From assembly GCF_014023275.1 (NCBI RefSeq), contig NZ_CP054698.1, forward strand, positions 5,975,001-6,039,000: DNA of 64,000 nucleotides, read 5' to 3'. Below, one piece after another: positions 1 to 8,834 of this stretch. Both the position numbers and the translations under genes were made by a program. Origin of the DNA: Nostoc edaphicum CCNP1411 (lineage in GTDB: Bacteria; Cyanobacteriota; Cyanobacteriia; Cyanobacteriales; Nostocaceae). The first letter of the stretch is position 1; each line of letters begins with the position of its first letter. The notes below the pieces were generated by a model, which did no database searches, was not told the DNA's origin, and worked only from the letters and a program-made list of their open reading frames with translations.

Positions 1-384
1 TCTCAGACTGAGATCAAGCTAGAACTGAAAGACAGCACTGATTTGAACTTGACTCCTGCGATCGTTCAACCTGTAGTTGCTGATAGTCCTCAAAAGCAGC
101 AATCAGCACTAGTAGTTTTTGGTACAACTTTTGTAACCATTTTTCTAGCAGAAATTGGAGATAAAACTCAGTTATCCACCCTCTTAATGAGTGCAGAATC
201 TCATTCGCCGTGGGTGGTATTTATCGGATCTGCGGCGGCGCTGATAACCACCAGCTTATTAGGTGTACTTTTAGGTAGCTGGATAGCCAGCCGACTCAGC
301 CCAAAAACTGTAGAAAAATCAGCCGGCGTGATGTTATTGATGATTTCGCTAATGCTGTTTTGGGATGTATTTACTAGTCATTAG
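1..384 (+). CDS. Half-size GDT1/UPF0016 (TMEM165) manganese exchanger, left-edge partial
   Basis: The reading frame is open to the left edge, so the start is probably outside the window; a TTG at 43 is the first candidate start inside it. About 127 residues are visible. Two or three hydrophobic segments are seen, the first carrying the family signature E-I-G-D-K-T-Q. Full-length UPF0016 proteins carry two such repeats, so this is a one-repeat version. Together with the next gene, which carries the second half, it probably forms a heteromeric Mn2+ (or Ca2+)/H+ exchanger in the plasma or thylakoid membrane, as proposed for cyanobacterial hemi-manganese exchangers. Family assignment is firm; the metal is inferred from the family. 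Confidence 0.85.
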   Translation, partial: SQTEIKLELKDSTDLNLTPAIVQPVVADSPQKQQSALVVFGTTFVTIFLAEIGDKTQLSTLLMSAESHSPWVVFIGSAAALITTSLLGVLLGSWIASRLSPKTVEKSAGVMLLMISLMLFWDVFTSH

Positions 385-466
385 TCATTTGTCATTAGTC
401 ATTGGTCATTGGTTATTGGTCATTGGTTATTAGAAAAACTCCCCATTCCCCATTCCCCTAAATAAT
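381..466. repeat. Heptamer-type tandem repeat tract
   Basis: Degenerate 7-bp units of the form CATTAGT/CATTGGT/CATTTGT fill most of the gap between the two exchanger genes, followed by a CCCCATTCCC tract. The same repeat class occurs near 32300, 33200, 42120 and 44300. Confidence 0.75.
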
Positions 467-769
467 ATGGATTGGCATCTTTTAGGACTGAGTTTTATTA
501 CAGTTTTTTTATCAGAATTGGGTGACAAAAGTCAGCTAGCGGCGATCGCACTTTCAGGGCGTTGTAATTCTCCACGTGCAGTATTTTTCGGTGCAGCAGG
601 CGCATTGCTGTTGACAAGTCTGTTAGGATCTTTGGCTGGGGGTGCAGTAGCCGAATTATTACCTACGCGTGTCCTAAAAGCGATCGCAGCTGTAGGATTT
701 GCCATTCTCGCTGCACGCCTGCTGTTATTTAACAATGAACCATCAGCAGATTCTGAACAAACACCTTAA
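467..769 (+). CDS. Half-size GDT1/UPF0016 manganese exchanger, second half
   Basis: This 100-residue membrane protein has the second copy of the UPF0016 signature, E-L-G-D-K-S-Q, at residues 17-23 in its first hydrophobic helix, followed by two more helices and a short acidic tail. It follows the first half-size gene by about 80 bp of repeat. Being half the usual length of the family, it is expected to pair with its neighbour to build one transporter with both acidic motifs. No clear ribosome binding site precedes the ATG, which lies directly after repeat DNA. Function in Mn2+ export is inferred from the family. Confidence 0.85.
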   Translation: MDWHLLGLSFITVFLSELGDKSQLAAIALSGRCNSPRAVFFGAAGALLLTSLLGSLAGGAVAELLPTRVLKAIAAVGFAILAARLLLFNNEPSADSEQTP

Positions 770-916
770 CAAGAATTCAGAATTCAGAATCCAGGAATCA
801 GAATTACTCCTTGTGGGTATTGGAACCCGCCAAGGCTTGAAACAACTCGAATTCCTACTGAATTCTGACCGGAGGCGGAGCGTCTCCGGCTCCGCTCCTG
901 AGTTCTGAATTCTTCT
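770..916. repeat. Intergenic repeat with GAATTC-rich arms and a GC-rich hairpin
   Basis: Repeated AATTCAGAATTC-type units flank a GC-rich hairpin around 870-897 (GGAGGCGGAG ... CTCCGCTCC). The right arm GAGTTCTGAATTC reverses the left arm. It lies between two convergent genes and may end transcription of both. Confidence 0.6.
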
Positions 917-1846
917 TTACAAACGTTCCCAAGCGGTTCCTTTGTAGCCGTATTGAAAAATTTCTGGATGCAAAATTTCTGCCAAAATTTCTAGAGAATC
1001 TACCAGTCGCGGCCCTGGACGATTGAAGTAAGAATTGCCGTCAGTAATATAGACCCTACCAGCTTGGGTAGCGTGTAATTTTTCCCACCCTGAACCTTGA
1101 GTTAATAACAAATTGGCTTCTTGGCGAGTGCGATTTAAATCAAAGCCACAAGGCATAAAAATAATTACATCTGGATTGGTTGTTAACAGTGTTTCCCACG
1201 ACAAGATTGGAGAAGGCTGACCTGTAACACAAAATAGAGACTGTCCTCCTGCTAAATTAACTAATTCAGGAATCCAATTAGCGGCAACCATTAAAGGATC
1301 AGTCCACTCGATACAGGCGACAGTAGGCAGTTCATCTAAAGAAATTCCTTGGAGTCTTTGCTGACAAATTTTGACACGAGCTTCTAAATTTTCTAAGACT
1401 TTTACCGAATCTACGTCAAAGGTGTTACCAACTCGCTCAATGTCAGTCCAAATATCTTTGAGAATATTGGGTTGTAAAGAAATAATCTGAGGTTTACTGT
1501 CAATGAGTGTAGCAACTGCTTTTTCCACTTCGTGTAAGCTGACAGCACAAACATCGCACTGGTCTTGAGTAAGAATGTGGGTAGGCTGTAACTGTTCTAA
1601 AACATCTGTTTTGATTTCATAAATACTAAGAGCCGATTGCAATAATTTATTCACATCGTCGTGAATTTGGCTGCTGGAGGCATTGGAATTTAAGCGTGCT
1701 TGGGTACAAATGGGGCGATTGAGGATTTCTGGAGGGTAGTCGCATTCGTGCGATCGCCCCACAATAGCATTAACCAAACCTAGTGCCGCTAAAATCTCCG
1801 TTCCACCGGGAATTAGGGAAACAATTCTCACATTACTATTCGTCAT
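917..1846 (-). CDS. Cobalamin/iron-complex type substrate-binding protein without signal peptide
   Basis: The 309-residue product has the class III periplasmic binding fold of BtuF-like proteins (COG0614): an N-terminal segment with I-V-S-L-I-P-G-G-T-E-I-L, a middle Q-P-T-H-I-L-T-Q-D-Q-C segment, and a C-terminal part with N-P-D-V-I-I-F and R-P-G-P-R-L-V. The fold starts within the first ten residues, so no signal peptide or lipobox is seen. No permease or ATPase gene is adjacent. It may bind a corrinoid, but where it acts is unclear, and a cytoplasmic role is possible. The start ATG at 1846 has a GGAGG-like sequence just upstream (GGTGGAGCG on the minus strand). Confidence 0.75.
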   Translation of the reverse strand: MTNSNVRIVSLIPGGTEILAALGLVNAIVGRSHECDYPPEILNRPICTQARLNSNASSSQIHDDVNKLLQSALSIYEIKTDVLEQLQPTHILTQDQCDVCAVSLHEVEKAVATLIDSKPQIISLQPNILKDIWTDIERVGNTFDVDSVKVLENLEARVKICQQRLQGISLDELPTVACIEWTDPLMVAANWIPELVNLAGGQSLFCVTGQPSPILSWETLLTTNPDVIIFMPCGFDLNRTRQEANLLLTQGSGWEKLHATQAGRVYITDGNSYFNRPGPRLVDSLEILAEILHPEIFQYGYKGTAWERL

Positions 1847-2319
1847 CGCTCCACCTCCACAAAAGCTGCCATTGCTTCAATTCTTGCAAAATTTAAGTCT
1901 TTAGGCATCTTTCTCTAGGAGAATCAAGGGTGCTTTGATAGTAAGCACTAAGCAAGAAATTGAACTGGGGACTGGGACTAAGCACTAGGGATAGGGAAGA
2001 GTTTTTCTAAAATCCAATCCTTATGACCCAGTGCCAAATTCAAAACTTTACACTAATTATACTAACCAGCAGTAGAATTACTTAATAATTTAATCCTTGA
2101 AAATGTTAATTACCACCTAGCAAAAACCACTGATATGAAGTAATAGAAGCGACTAGCAAAATCTAGTCCGTAACTCATTATCCACAATCATAAAATTTGA
2201 TTAGAAAAATTATACTTTCCGGTTATGAAAAACCATATCAAGTAATTGTAGTTATACAAAGAAAGTTCTAGTTTTCCGTAGAACTGCAAGGCAAAATTAT
2301 TTCTTCTTGAGGGCAACTA
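1847..2319. other. Divergent intergenic region, no gene seen
   Basis: The gap separates two divergent genes. Around 1965-2000 it has a GGGGACTGGGACTAAG-type repeat tract; the rest is AT-rich. No riboswitch-like conserved box was recognised upstream of the binding-protein gene. A GAGGG sequence at 2309-2313 serves as the likely ribosome binding site of the kinase gene. Confidence 0.5.
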
Positions 2320-4521
2320 ATGCAGGTGGTGTCAGCTAGAAATATTACAGAGCACAACCAGGCCCAAGAGGCTTTCCGAATCAGAGAAAATAGTCGGCGA
2401 AAACAAAGCCAGTCTCTGGTGGAACTGGCAAGAAGCAAGACATTTCAGGAAGGTAATCTCAATGCGGTTTTGAGGGAAATCACCGAAACCGCTGCTCGGA
2501 CACTCTTGGTGGAGCGAGTTGGGGTATGGTTATATAATGAAGAACGTTCAAAAATTGAATGCATTGATTTGTATGATGTAAAGACTAAAGAGCATACCTT
2601 TGGTAACTGGCTTTTAAAAACAAATTGTCCTGCTTATTTCCAGGCTTTAGAAGAGGAACGTACCATTGCCGCACATGATGCCAGAAATGATACAAGAACC
2701 CAAGAATTATCCGAGTCTTATCTTTCCGTTTTGGGCATCACATCCTTACTGGATGCACCGATTTGGCTAGAGGGTCGTTTGGTAGGCGTAGTGTGTCACG
2801 AACACATAGGCGAAAGTCGCCAATGGACTTTGGAGGAAGAGACTTTTGCTGGCTCGATTGCAGATTTCGTGACAATGGCTATAGAAGCGAGTGAGCGAAA
2901 CTTCGTGCAGGAAGCACTACGACAGAGTGAGGCACAATTTCGGGCGATTTTTGAGCGTTCCTCTATCGGCATTGGACTTATAGATATGAAAGCGCAGATA
3001 GTCGATACTAATCTGGCGCTGTGCGAGATTTTAGGATACAGCCGAGAAGATTTATACGGCAAGCGGTTTACAGATTACATTTCCATAGAAAGGGGGGATT
3101 TAAAACTTTACAAGCAACTGATGTTAGGAATTCGCACAGACTTAAAGACAACTTCGAGAGATGACTTACAACCCTCCAAACATCAGGAACAGCTTGTTGA
3201 AAGACATCGGATTGAGATGGAAAGACGCTGCCGGCATCAAAATGGTGGCTTAGTTTGGACTCATATCTCAGTTTCTGTTATACCAGGCAGCAATGGTGAA
3301 CCTGAGTTTTTTTTAGCGATGATTGAGGACATTACTGAACGTAAGCAAACAGAGTTAAAACTGCGTGCCTCCCAAGAAGCAGCAGAAGCCGCCAGTCGGG
3401 CAAAAAGTGAATTTTTAGCAACCATGAGCCATGAGTTGCGGACGCCTCTAAATGCGATTATGGGTTTGTCACAGTTACTGCAACAAGAAATAGTTGGCTC
3501 TCTCAATGAAAAGCAGAACGAATATGTAAGTTGTATATATAGTAGTGGTGAACATCTGCTGGCACTAATTAACGATATCCTTGACCTATCGAAGGTAGAA
3601 GCAGGCAAAGAGGAACTGTTACTGTCACCTTTGCCAGTGTCAGATTTGTGTAATTATGTCATATGGACAGTGCGCGATCGCGCCTTAGAAAAGGGATTGC
3701 AACTCACACATGAAATTCACCTAGAAGCGGATATTTGTATTGCTGATGAGCGGCACATCAAGCAAATGCTACTCAACCTGCTCACTAATGCTATTAAATT
3801 CACCCCAGTAGGTCAGGTATCACTGGTAGTCAAAAAAGTACCGCAAGGGATAACATTTACAGTTTCAGATACTGGAATTGGTATAGACTCAAATCATTTT
3901 CAATTTCTATTTGAACCGTTTAAACAGCTTGACAGTCAGCTAAATCGGCAGTATGAAGGCACTGGACTGGGTTTAGCTTTAACGCGCAAATTAGCGCGTT
4001 TGCATGGTGGAGATGTTACCGTAACATCGACTTTGGGAAAAGGTAGTCAGTTCACTTTGTTTCTACCAAATCCAGTCCATCCGAGAGATGAGGGCGCAAA
4101 TTTTACCTTGTCCTCCTCGTCCTCCTTGTCTTCCTCTTCCTCAATCATCCCCACAAATAAAACCATTTTGCTTGTGGAAGAAGAAGAAAATACTGCCACA
4201 GTGCTGCAAGATTATCTCCACACAATTGGCTACCAAGTCAAGTGGATAGATAATGGGAACGACTTTTTGAAACAGGTGCAAAACCTCCAACCAGATTTAG
4301 TTTTTTTTGATTTCCAGTTAGCAGAGGATGTTCGCATATTGAATTTGCTGAATATCCTTAGACAAGAGCCTTCTTGGGAAGATTTGCCAATTGTAATGAT
4401 GACCTTTAGCGAACCTTTAGAAGAGGAAATTAGCAAGCTACCAGGGAATGTAAATGACTACCTTGTTAAGCCTATTCGGATAGTCCAACTAGAGTCAATA
4501 CTGATTAGATATTTGAGTTAA
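2320..4521 (+). CDS. Hybrid sensor histidine kinase (PAS remnant-GAF-PAS-HisKA-HATPase-REC)
   Basis: 733 residues. Residues 2-20 look like the tail of a PAS domain ([13 protein letters not shown]) with no PAS core before it; the frame closes at TGA 2308, so the gene may have lost its 5' part. Then a GAF domain (about 43-195), a PAS domain (about 200-342), HisKA with the phosphate-accepting His371 in S-H-E-L-R-T-P-L, and an HATPase with N box, D-T-G-I-G-I-D and G-T-G-L-G-L. A serine-rich stretch (about 596-608) links to a receiver domain that keeps Asp664 and Lys717 but has Glu-Glu where the usual acidic Asp pair stands. The signal is unknown. A cytoplasmic, soluble kinase is likely because no membrane segments are seen. 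Confidence 0.9.
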   Translation: MQVVSARNITEHNQAQEAFRIRENSRRKQSQSLVELARSKTFQEGNLNAVLREITETAARTLLVERVGVWLYNEERSKIECIDLYDVKTKEHTFGNWLLKTNCPAYFQALEEERTIAAHDARNDTRTQELSESYLSVLGITSLLDAPIWLEGRLVGVVCHEHIGESRQWTLEEETFAGSIADFVTMAIEASERNFVQEALRQSEAQFRAIFERSSIGIGLIDMKAQIVDTNLALCEILGYSREDLYGKRFTDYISIERGDLKLYKQLMLGIRTDLKTTSRDDLQPSKHQEQLVERHRIEMERRCRHQNGGLVWTHISVSVIPGSNGEPEFFLAMIEDITERKQTELKLRASQEAAEAASRAKSEFLATMSHELRTPLNAIMGLSQLLQQEIVGSLNEKQNEYVSCIYSSGEHLLALINDILDLSKVEAGKEELLLSPLPVSDLCNYVIWTVRDRALEKGLQLTHEIHLEADICIADERHIKQMLLNLLTNAIKFTPVGQVSLVVKKVPQGITFTVSDTGIGIDSNHFQFLFEPFKQLDSQLNRQYEGTGLGLALTRKLARLHGGDVTVTSTLGKGSQFTLFLPNPVHPRDEGANFTLSSSSSLSSSSSIIPTNKTILLVEEEENTATVLQDYLHTIGYQVKWIDNGNDFLKQVQNLQPDLVFFDFQLAEDVRILNLLNILRQEPSWEDLPIVMMTFSEPLEEEISKLPGNVNDYLVKPIRIVQLESILIRYLS

Positions 4522-4554
4522 TTGGTTATAAAAAATGTGTTTTTATGACCAATT
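4520..4554 (+). terminator. Hairpin directly after the histidine kinase stop codon
   Basis: Arms 4520-4534 and 4540-4554 match at 14 of 15 positions with a 5-nt loop. It overlaps the kinase stop codon. The outer AATTGG/CCAATT and inner A/T tract suit a factor-independent terminator. Confidence 0.6.
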
Positions 4555-4640
4555 AGTGAAAAACATATAATATATTTTTACTCTGACTGTAAAAAAATTT
4601 CTCATTGTCACGTTGAGAATAATAGCTTATTCACATCCTA

Positions 4641-4758
4641 ACTTTTCACGGTATCTGGAAAACCTCTCTCTAAATCTCTCTCCTGCAAGGAGAGAGACTT
4701 TGAATTACTGGTTTGGAAGTTAGATTTTCCGTGGACTTTTCCACATGACGTGAAAAGT
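4641..4758. repeat. Small inverted-repeat element with ACTTTTCACG ends
   Basis: ACTTTTCACG at 4641-4650 is matched by its exact reverse complement at 4749-4758. Between them lies a CTCTCTCC-TGCAA-GGAGAGAG hairpin. The rest of the 4555-5145 gap holds no gene that I can support, only AT-rich DNA and a GCAGAGAAGCGGC repeat near 4962. Confidence 0.5.
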
Positions 4759-5145
4759 CAGATTCACATCAAGTGTTTCTGAGTCGGTTAGAGCTAATTG
4801 TTCTGATGAAAAAGTCGATTTTTTTTAGCCAATATTCTACACATTACTTTCGTCATTTCATTTTTGAAATCTTTCAGAGTAATACAAGCATCAATTATGT
4901 ATTACATGATTTATAGCACCTTAGTCTACGTAGCTGTGATTAGTGTTGGCGCAGCCTTTCGCAGAGAAGCGGCATGAAGTCCGGGGATGAAGTTTCCCGC
5001 CGCTTTCAATAAAATTTATTTTACTCTTTGCATAAATCAATGGAAATGGGGTGAAAAGTGATCAAGCTCTCGTGGAAGATAAGCACTCCACAAAACAAAA
5101 AATTTAGAAACCCCATCATGATTATGGGGTAAGGGGTAATTAAGT

Positions 5146-5604
5146 ATGATTCATCACATATCAATTTCTGTTCAAAATCCCCTGCACGTTGCCCAAGTTC
5201 TGGCTGAAGTCTTGAATGGGCAAGCTTTTCCCTTTTTCCCCCACCCAGGTAGCTATATGGTTTTTCCCCTTGACGAACATGGAACAGGAATTGAAGTTTA
5301 TCCATTAGAAACTCAGCTAATACCTGGTGAAGGAGATAAGCAGTGTATATTTGCAGAAAATGTTACTCCTTCTGGGTTCACAGCTACTCATGCAGCAGTC
5401 TCGGTTTCTTCTAGTCAGGAAAAAATTGAGTTGATTGGCGAACGGGAAGGTTGGAGAGTATTACGTTGTAACCGCGACTCTTTTTTTGATGTTATTGAGT
5501 TCTGGTTAGAAAACAAAGTCATGATAGAACTACTCACACCGGAAATGTCGGCTCAATATTTAGCGGTAACACAGCCAGAAAATTTGAAGAAAGTTTTTAG
5601 TTGA
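5146..5604 (+). CDS. VOC/glyoxalase-like hypothetical protein
   Basis: The 152-residue protein starts M-I-H-H-I-S-I-S-V-Q-N-P and later has T-A-T-H-A-A-V-S-V and a closing F-W-L-E-N-K-V-M-I-E-L-L segment. This alternation of beta strand, helix and beta strand with a conserved His in strand one and Glu near the end suggests the vicinal-oxygen-chelate fold, usually a metal-dependent lyase, dioxygenase or resistance protein. Substrate and reaction cannot be told. It stands alone between repeat-rich gaps, with an AAGGGG sequence before the ATG as ribosome binding site. The fold is inferred by eye from a few motifs. Confidence 0.7.
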   Translation: MIHHISISVQNPLHVAQVLAEVLNGQAFPFFPHPGSYMVFPLDEHGTGIEVYPLETQLIPGEGDKQCIFAENVTPSGFTATHAAVSVSSSQEKIELIGEREGWRVLRCNRDSFFDVIEFWLENKVMIELLTPEMSAQYLAVTQPENLKKVFS

Positions 5605-5748
5605 TCACTCTGCTGCTGCTAATTTAACAACATCATTCAGGAGGCAAGAGTAAGCCACCTTCAAAAGCGTCAGACTTAGGCTGTAGACAATGCCAGATGC
5701 TCCAATTATGTATCGCACTGGAATGTACTTCACTTAAGCGAGAACCGC

Positions 5749-5943
5749 TATATCCCTCTTCTGTCACTCTCCGAAAACATTTGCCTTTTCTAAAATCTAG
5801 AGCTTTTGTATAACAAGCGATTGCGCGATTATTTTCTAATAACAAATACAAGTCCTATTTTTTTCTAATAGTATAGCTTGTATTGATTGCCTCATGAGGC
5901 TTCTAGCGATCACTTTCCCGGAAAGTGACAGAAGAGGGATATA
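5749..5943. mobile_element. MITE-like element with 25-bp terminal inverted repeats
   Basis: TATATCCCTCTTCTGTCACT at 5749-5768 has its exact reverse complement at 5924-5943, and the arms extend inward by TCCG with one mismatch. The 195-bp unit has TATA at each outer end, as expected for TA-targeting (IS630-type) elements. No transposase is encoded. An apparent short frame crossing the left arm is not supported as a gene. Confidence 0.6.
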
Positions 5944-5999
5944 ACTAAATTAAAAAATTAATAAAGAGAAACCCTAGTATTGTGGATTTTTGAGCAGTG

Positions 6000-7142
6000 C
6001 TAGGATTTGTCCTTGGGAATTGATCCTTCGATTCCCTCAACATACCAATCCATCGCCAATTGTCCCCGATCATCCAACACCTTACCCTTTGACACTCGCA
6101 CTATCCCTTTTTGATCTTTCACTGGGCCATCAAAAGGATGTGCAGTACCCTGAATAAACTCATCACGCTTCGCATTCACCAGTTGTTGCACATCAGATGG
6201 AATCGCCTGATTCATCGGGGAAATATCCACCATCCCTTCACCAATACCATCCCAAACATCTTGAGGCTTCCAAGTGTTACTCATTACAGCCAAAGCTTTA
6301 TCTGTATAGAATTTGCCCCATTTATTAATAGGTGATGTCAGGTGAGCTTTTTGACCAAACTTACTCATATCAGTGTTGTAGCCAAAAGCATAAATGTCTT
6401 TTTCCTCAGCAAACTGGACAACTGCACCAGAGTCGGTATGCTGTGTCAGTACATCCGCACCTAAATTGACCAAAGCTTGAGCAACTTCTCTTTCTTTAGT
6501 TGGATCGTACCAACTTTGTACCCAAAGTACCTTAACTTTTGCTTGGGGATTTGTTAGCCGCACTCCTTGAGTGAATGCACTGATTCCTCGAATTACTTCT
6601 GGAATTGGGTATGCGCCAATAAAACCAACTACATTTGATTTTGTCATCTTGCCAGCAATCATACCGGTTAAATAACGCGGTTCTTCAAAGCGTCCCAAAT
6701 AAGTACCAACATTAGCAGCACGCTTGTATCCTGTACAGTGTTCAAAGATAACATCACCAAAGTCCTTGGCAACTTTAATTGTTGGGTTCATGTAGCCAAA
6801 GGAAGTTGTAAAAATCAACTTGTTACCATCTAATGCTAGTTGGCGAATCACCCTTTCAGCGTCAGCACCTTTGTTGACATTTTCGACAAAGGTAGTTTTT
6901 ACCTTATCTTGGAGATTGGCTTCCATGTCTCTGCGACCCAAATCATGGGCATAAGTCCAACCAAAATCACCTACAGGGCCCATATAAACAAATCCCACCT
7001 TCAGAGGTTCATTTACCGCCATAGGTGACGCTGAGAGGGACACATCCGGCTGTAAATTGGAATTTCTACCTTGAAAACAACTAGTTAAGGCAAAGCTAGA
7101 TCCTGCTAAAGTGACATACTTTAGAAAATTCCGACGATCCAT
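6000..7142 (-). CDS. BMP-family ABC transporter substrate-binding lipoprotein
   Basis: The 380-residue product begins with an Arg-Arg motif (D-R-R-N-F-L-K), a hydrophobic stretch and a lipobox ending at Cys22 (A-L-T-S-C), so it is probably exported, perhaps by Tat, and lipid-anchored. The mature part is a Bmp/Med-type binding domain: K-V-G-F-V-Y-M-G-P-V-G-D-F-G-W-T near the start, F-E-H-C-T-G-Y, and V-V-G-F-I-G-A-Y-P-I-P. Family members bind nucleosides or other purine compounds and feed BmpA/YufP-type ABC importers. No permease or ATPase is adjacent, so its partner genes must be elsewhere. Confidence 0.88.
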   Translation of the reverse strand: MDRRNFLKYVTLAGSSFALTSCFQGRNSNLQPDVSLSASPMAVNEPLKVGFVYMGPVGDFGWTYAHDLGRRDMEANLQDKVKTTFVENVNKGADAERVIRQLALDGNKLIFTTSFGYMNPTIKVAKDFGDVIFEHCTGYKRAANVGTYLGRFEEPRYLTGMIAGKMTKSNVVGFIGAYPIPEVIRGISAFTQGVRLTNPQAKVKVLWVQSWYDPTKEREVAQALVNLGADVLTQHTDSGAVVQFAEEKDIYAFGYNTDMSKFGQKAHLTSPINKWGKFYTDKALAVMSNTWKPQDVWDGIGEGMVDISPMNQAIPSDVQQLVNAKRDEFIQGTAHPFDGPVKDQKGIVRVSKGKVLDDRGQLAMDWYVEGIEGSIPKDKS

Positions 7143-7565
7143 ATTCTATTGATTGGATTTACCTGTGTAAATGGGTAAAAAGGTTTTTTTGATTGCTATT
7201 AGCACCAGACACGGCTTAAATTGGCTATTTATTTAAGTTTAGTTTAATTTTAGCTTTTACTTTTGCTATCGATTTACTTAAGAAAGAAGACAAATAATGA
7301 TTAAATTTATACAAGAAACAAAACTTTTTTACGAAACGTATACTTGAAGCCAGCTTTGCAAAAGGAATTGGGTATTAGGAAACCATCGAAACATACGACG
7401 CTAGATAGTGAAGCGTTAGCGACGCGATCAGTTGATTTTAGAAAAAATGGTTCTTCAGCAATATGCCAAAAATTTAATGGAAAGGTAAAAAAATCAAACT
7501 TATGATATTCATCATAAATTATATTATTAGCCTGATAACATTGAATTTCAGCTATTAATTTAGCA
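7143..7565. other. AT-rich intergenic region
   Basis: No gene is supported. A minus-strand frame of about 100 codons (7307-7615) has no recognisable domain, lacks a good ribosome binding site and runs into the MITE arm at 7566, so it is left out. A GAAGCGTTAGCGACGCG repeat lies at about 7411. Confidence 0.45.
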
Positions 7566-7684
7566 TATAGGATTCCTCTTTGATTTTTGAACAAAATTAG
7601 GTAGTGGTCTGGCAAAGCTAATGCACTATTTTAGCTGTGTCACGCCACTACGTATCTTTTTAAAAATCAAAGAGGAATCCTATA
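7566..7684. mobile_element. MITE-like element, TA-flanked, IS630-type ends
   Basis: A 23-bp perfect terminal inverted repeat (7566-7588 and 7662-7684) begins TATAGGATTCCTCTTTGATT. Total length is 119 bp and there is no coding capacity. The ends and first 35 bp resemble those of the element at 20767-20890, which has a provable TA target duplication, so the two probably share a family and a mobilising transposase elsewhere in the genome. Confidence 0.65.
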
Positions 7685-7713
7685 GTTAATACTGGAAAAC
7701 CGAAAAAATTTAC

Positions 7714-8484
7714 TCAGCGATTTGTGAGCATTGCTTGAGTAATTCGCTGTTTAAGTACACGATAAAAAAATAATGGAATGCCTACAATATAACGATCCCA
7801 GAGACGGGTAGGTTCAGTAATTAAGCGTGTTAACCACTCAAGTCCATTATCAGTTAGCCAACGTGGGCCGCGGTATATAGAGTCAGTATAAAAATCTAGA
7901 CAAGCACCTAAAGGTAAAAATACAGTCGTTTCAATTTTATTGAAGTTATCTAAAATCCAGAGTTCTTGTAACGGCATACCAAAACCAATATATAAAATAT
8001 CTGGTTTAAATTTATTAATTTTGTCTATTACCAAATCATTCTCTTTTCCTGATTTATCAAAATAACCATGATGTCCCTTTATACGCAAATTAGGCGCAAT
8101 TGCTACTAACTTAGTAATTGCTTTATCGACTACGCCCGGTTTTCCAGCTAACAAAAATAAAGAAAGGTTTTCTCTTTCACATTTTAATGCTAAATCTTCT
8201 ATGTAATCTGGTGCTGTCATGCGATGTACAGATTGCACTGAATAACCGTTGAATCTAGCTCCTAGCAATACACCAAATCCGTCACAAAACACTAAATCAG
8301 CCTTATTCAAAAAATCTCGATACCAATACTTTTCGTATGCTAAATTCATAGCTTTGATATTCACATTTTCTACAATTGTCTTTTTTTTGCTTTTTGCTGC
8401 TTCTATTAAATAATCCATTAATTCTTGCACTTTAACTTTATGGAATCTTGTGTCAAGTAACTTTACTTCAGGAAAAGTTTTCAT
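7714..8484 (-). CDS. WecB/TagA/CpsF family glycosyltransferase
   Basis: The 256-residue product has the GT26 hallmarks: N-V-N-I-K-A-M-N-L-A near the N-terminus, A-D-L-V-F-C-D-G-F-G-V, then G-K-P-G-V-V-D-K-A and G-F-G-M-P-L-Q-E-L-W, and the C-terminal R-G-P-R-W-L-T-D-N-G-L-E-W-L-T-R-L region. Such enzymes transfer N-acetylmannosaminuronate or related sugars to lipid-linked acceptors in exopolysaccharide assembly at the inner membrane. It precedes a GT4 glycosyltransferase on the same strand at 350 bp distance, which fits a surface polysaccharide role. The donor sugar is unknown. Confidence 0.9.
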   Translation of the reverse strand: MKTFPEVKLLDTRFHKVKVQELMDYLIEAAKSKKKTIVENVNIKAMNLAYEKYWYRDFLNKADLVFCDGFGVLLGARFNGYSVQSVHRMTAPDYIEDLALKCERENLSLFLLAGKPGVVDKAITKLVAIAPNLRIKGHHGYFDKSGKENDLVIDKINKFKPDILYIGFGMPLQELWILDNFNKIETTVFLPLGACLDFYTDSIYRGPRWLTDNGLEWLTRLITEPTRLWDRYIVGIPLFFYRVLKQRITQAMLTNR

Positions 8485-8540
8485 TTCTAAACCTCATTTA
8501 TTAGCGAACACACTAGATCGAAAAAAAGATGAACAATAAA

Positions 8541-8652
8541 ACTAGTACAGCACGGCAGAAATAAACCACCCATTCCCAATCAACAAAACCCTTACACTGT
8601 CTTCATTTTTAATTTTTAATTTTTAATTTTTAATTCCGCCTTGCGGTACTAC
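8541..8652. repeat. Dispersed 105-112 bp inverted-repeat element, copy 1
   Basis: It starts ACTAGTACAGCACGGC and ends GCCTTGCGGTACTA. The ends are imperfect inverted repeats (about 18 of 20). It has four TTTTTAA-type units inside. A near-identical copy lies inverted at 55994-56099 and a truncated end at 15505-15541. Confidence 0.75.
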
Positions 8653-8834
8653 TGACTTGAGCATCCCCTTAATTGTTAATAATATTAATCCCATACTTTT
8701 TAATACCTGCTATCCTTCTAGAGTATGAATTGCTTATTTTTTAAGTTCAGTATTTAATAGACTGCATAAATCCCTTAACTACAAGGGTAGCTATATAACT
8801 AAAGAAACTGCCTATCTTTAGATCAAGAAGGCTC

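Noticed and set aside
1847..2319. Possible cobalamin riboswitch upstream of the binding-protein gene
   Set aside because: I looked for the conserved B12-box-like sequence on the minus strand and did not find it.
5633..5851. 72-codon minus-strand frame
   Set aside because: It spans the left arm of the inverted-repeat element at 5749-5943 and shows no domain; the coding potential is likely by chance.
7307..7615. 102-codon minus-strand frame
   Set aside because: AT-rich, no recognised domain, runs into the MITE arm and has no clear ribosome binding site.
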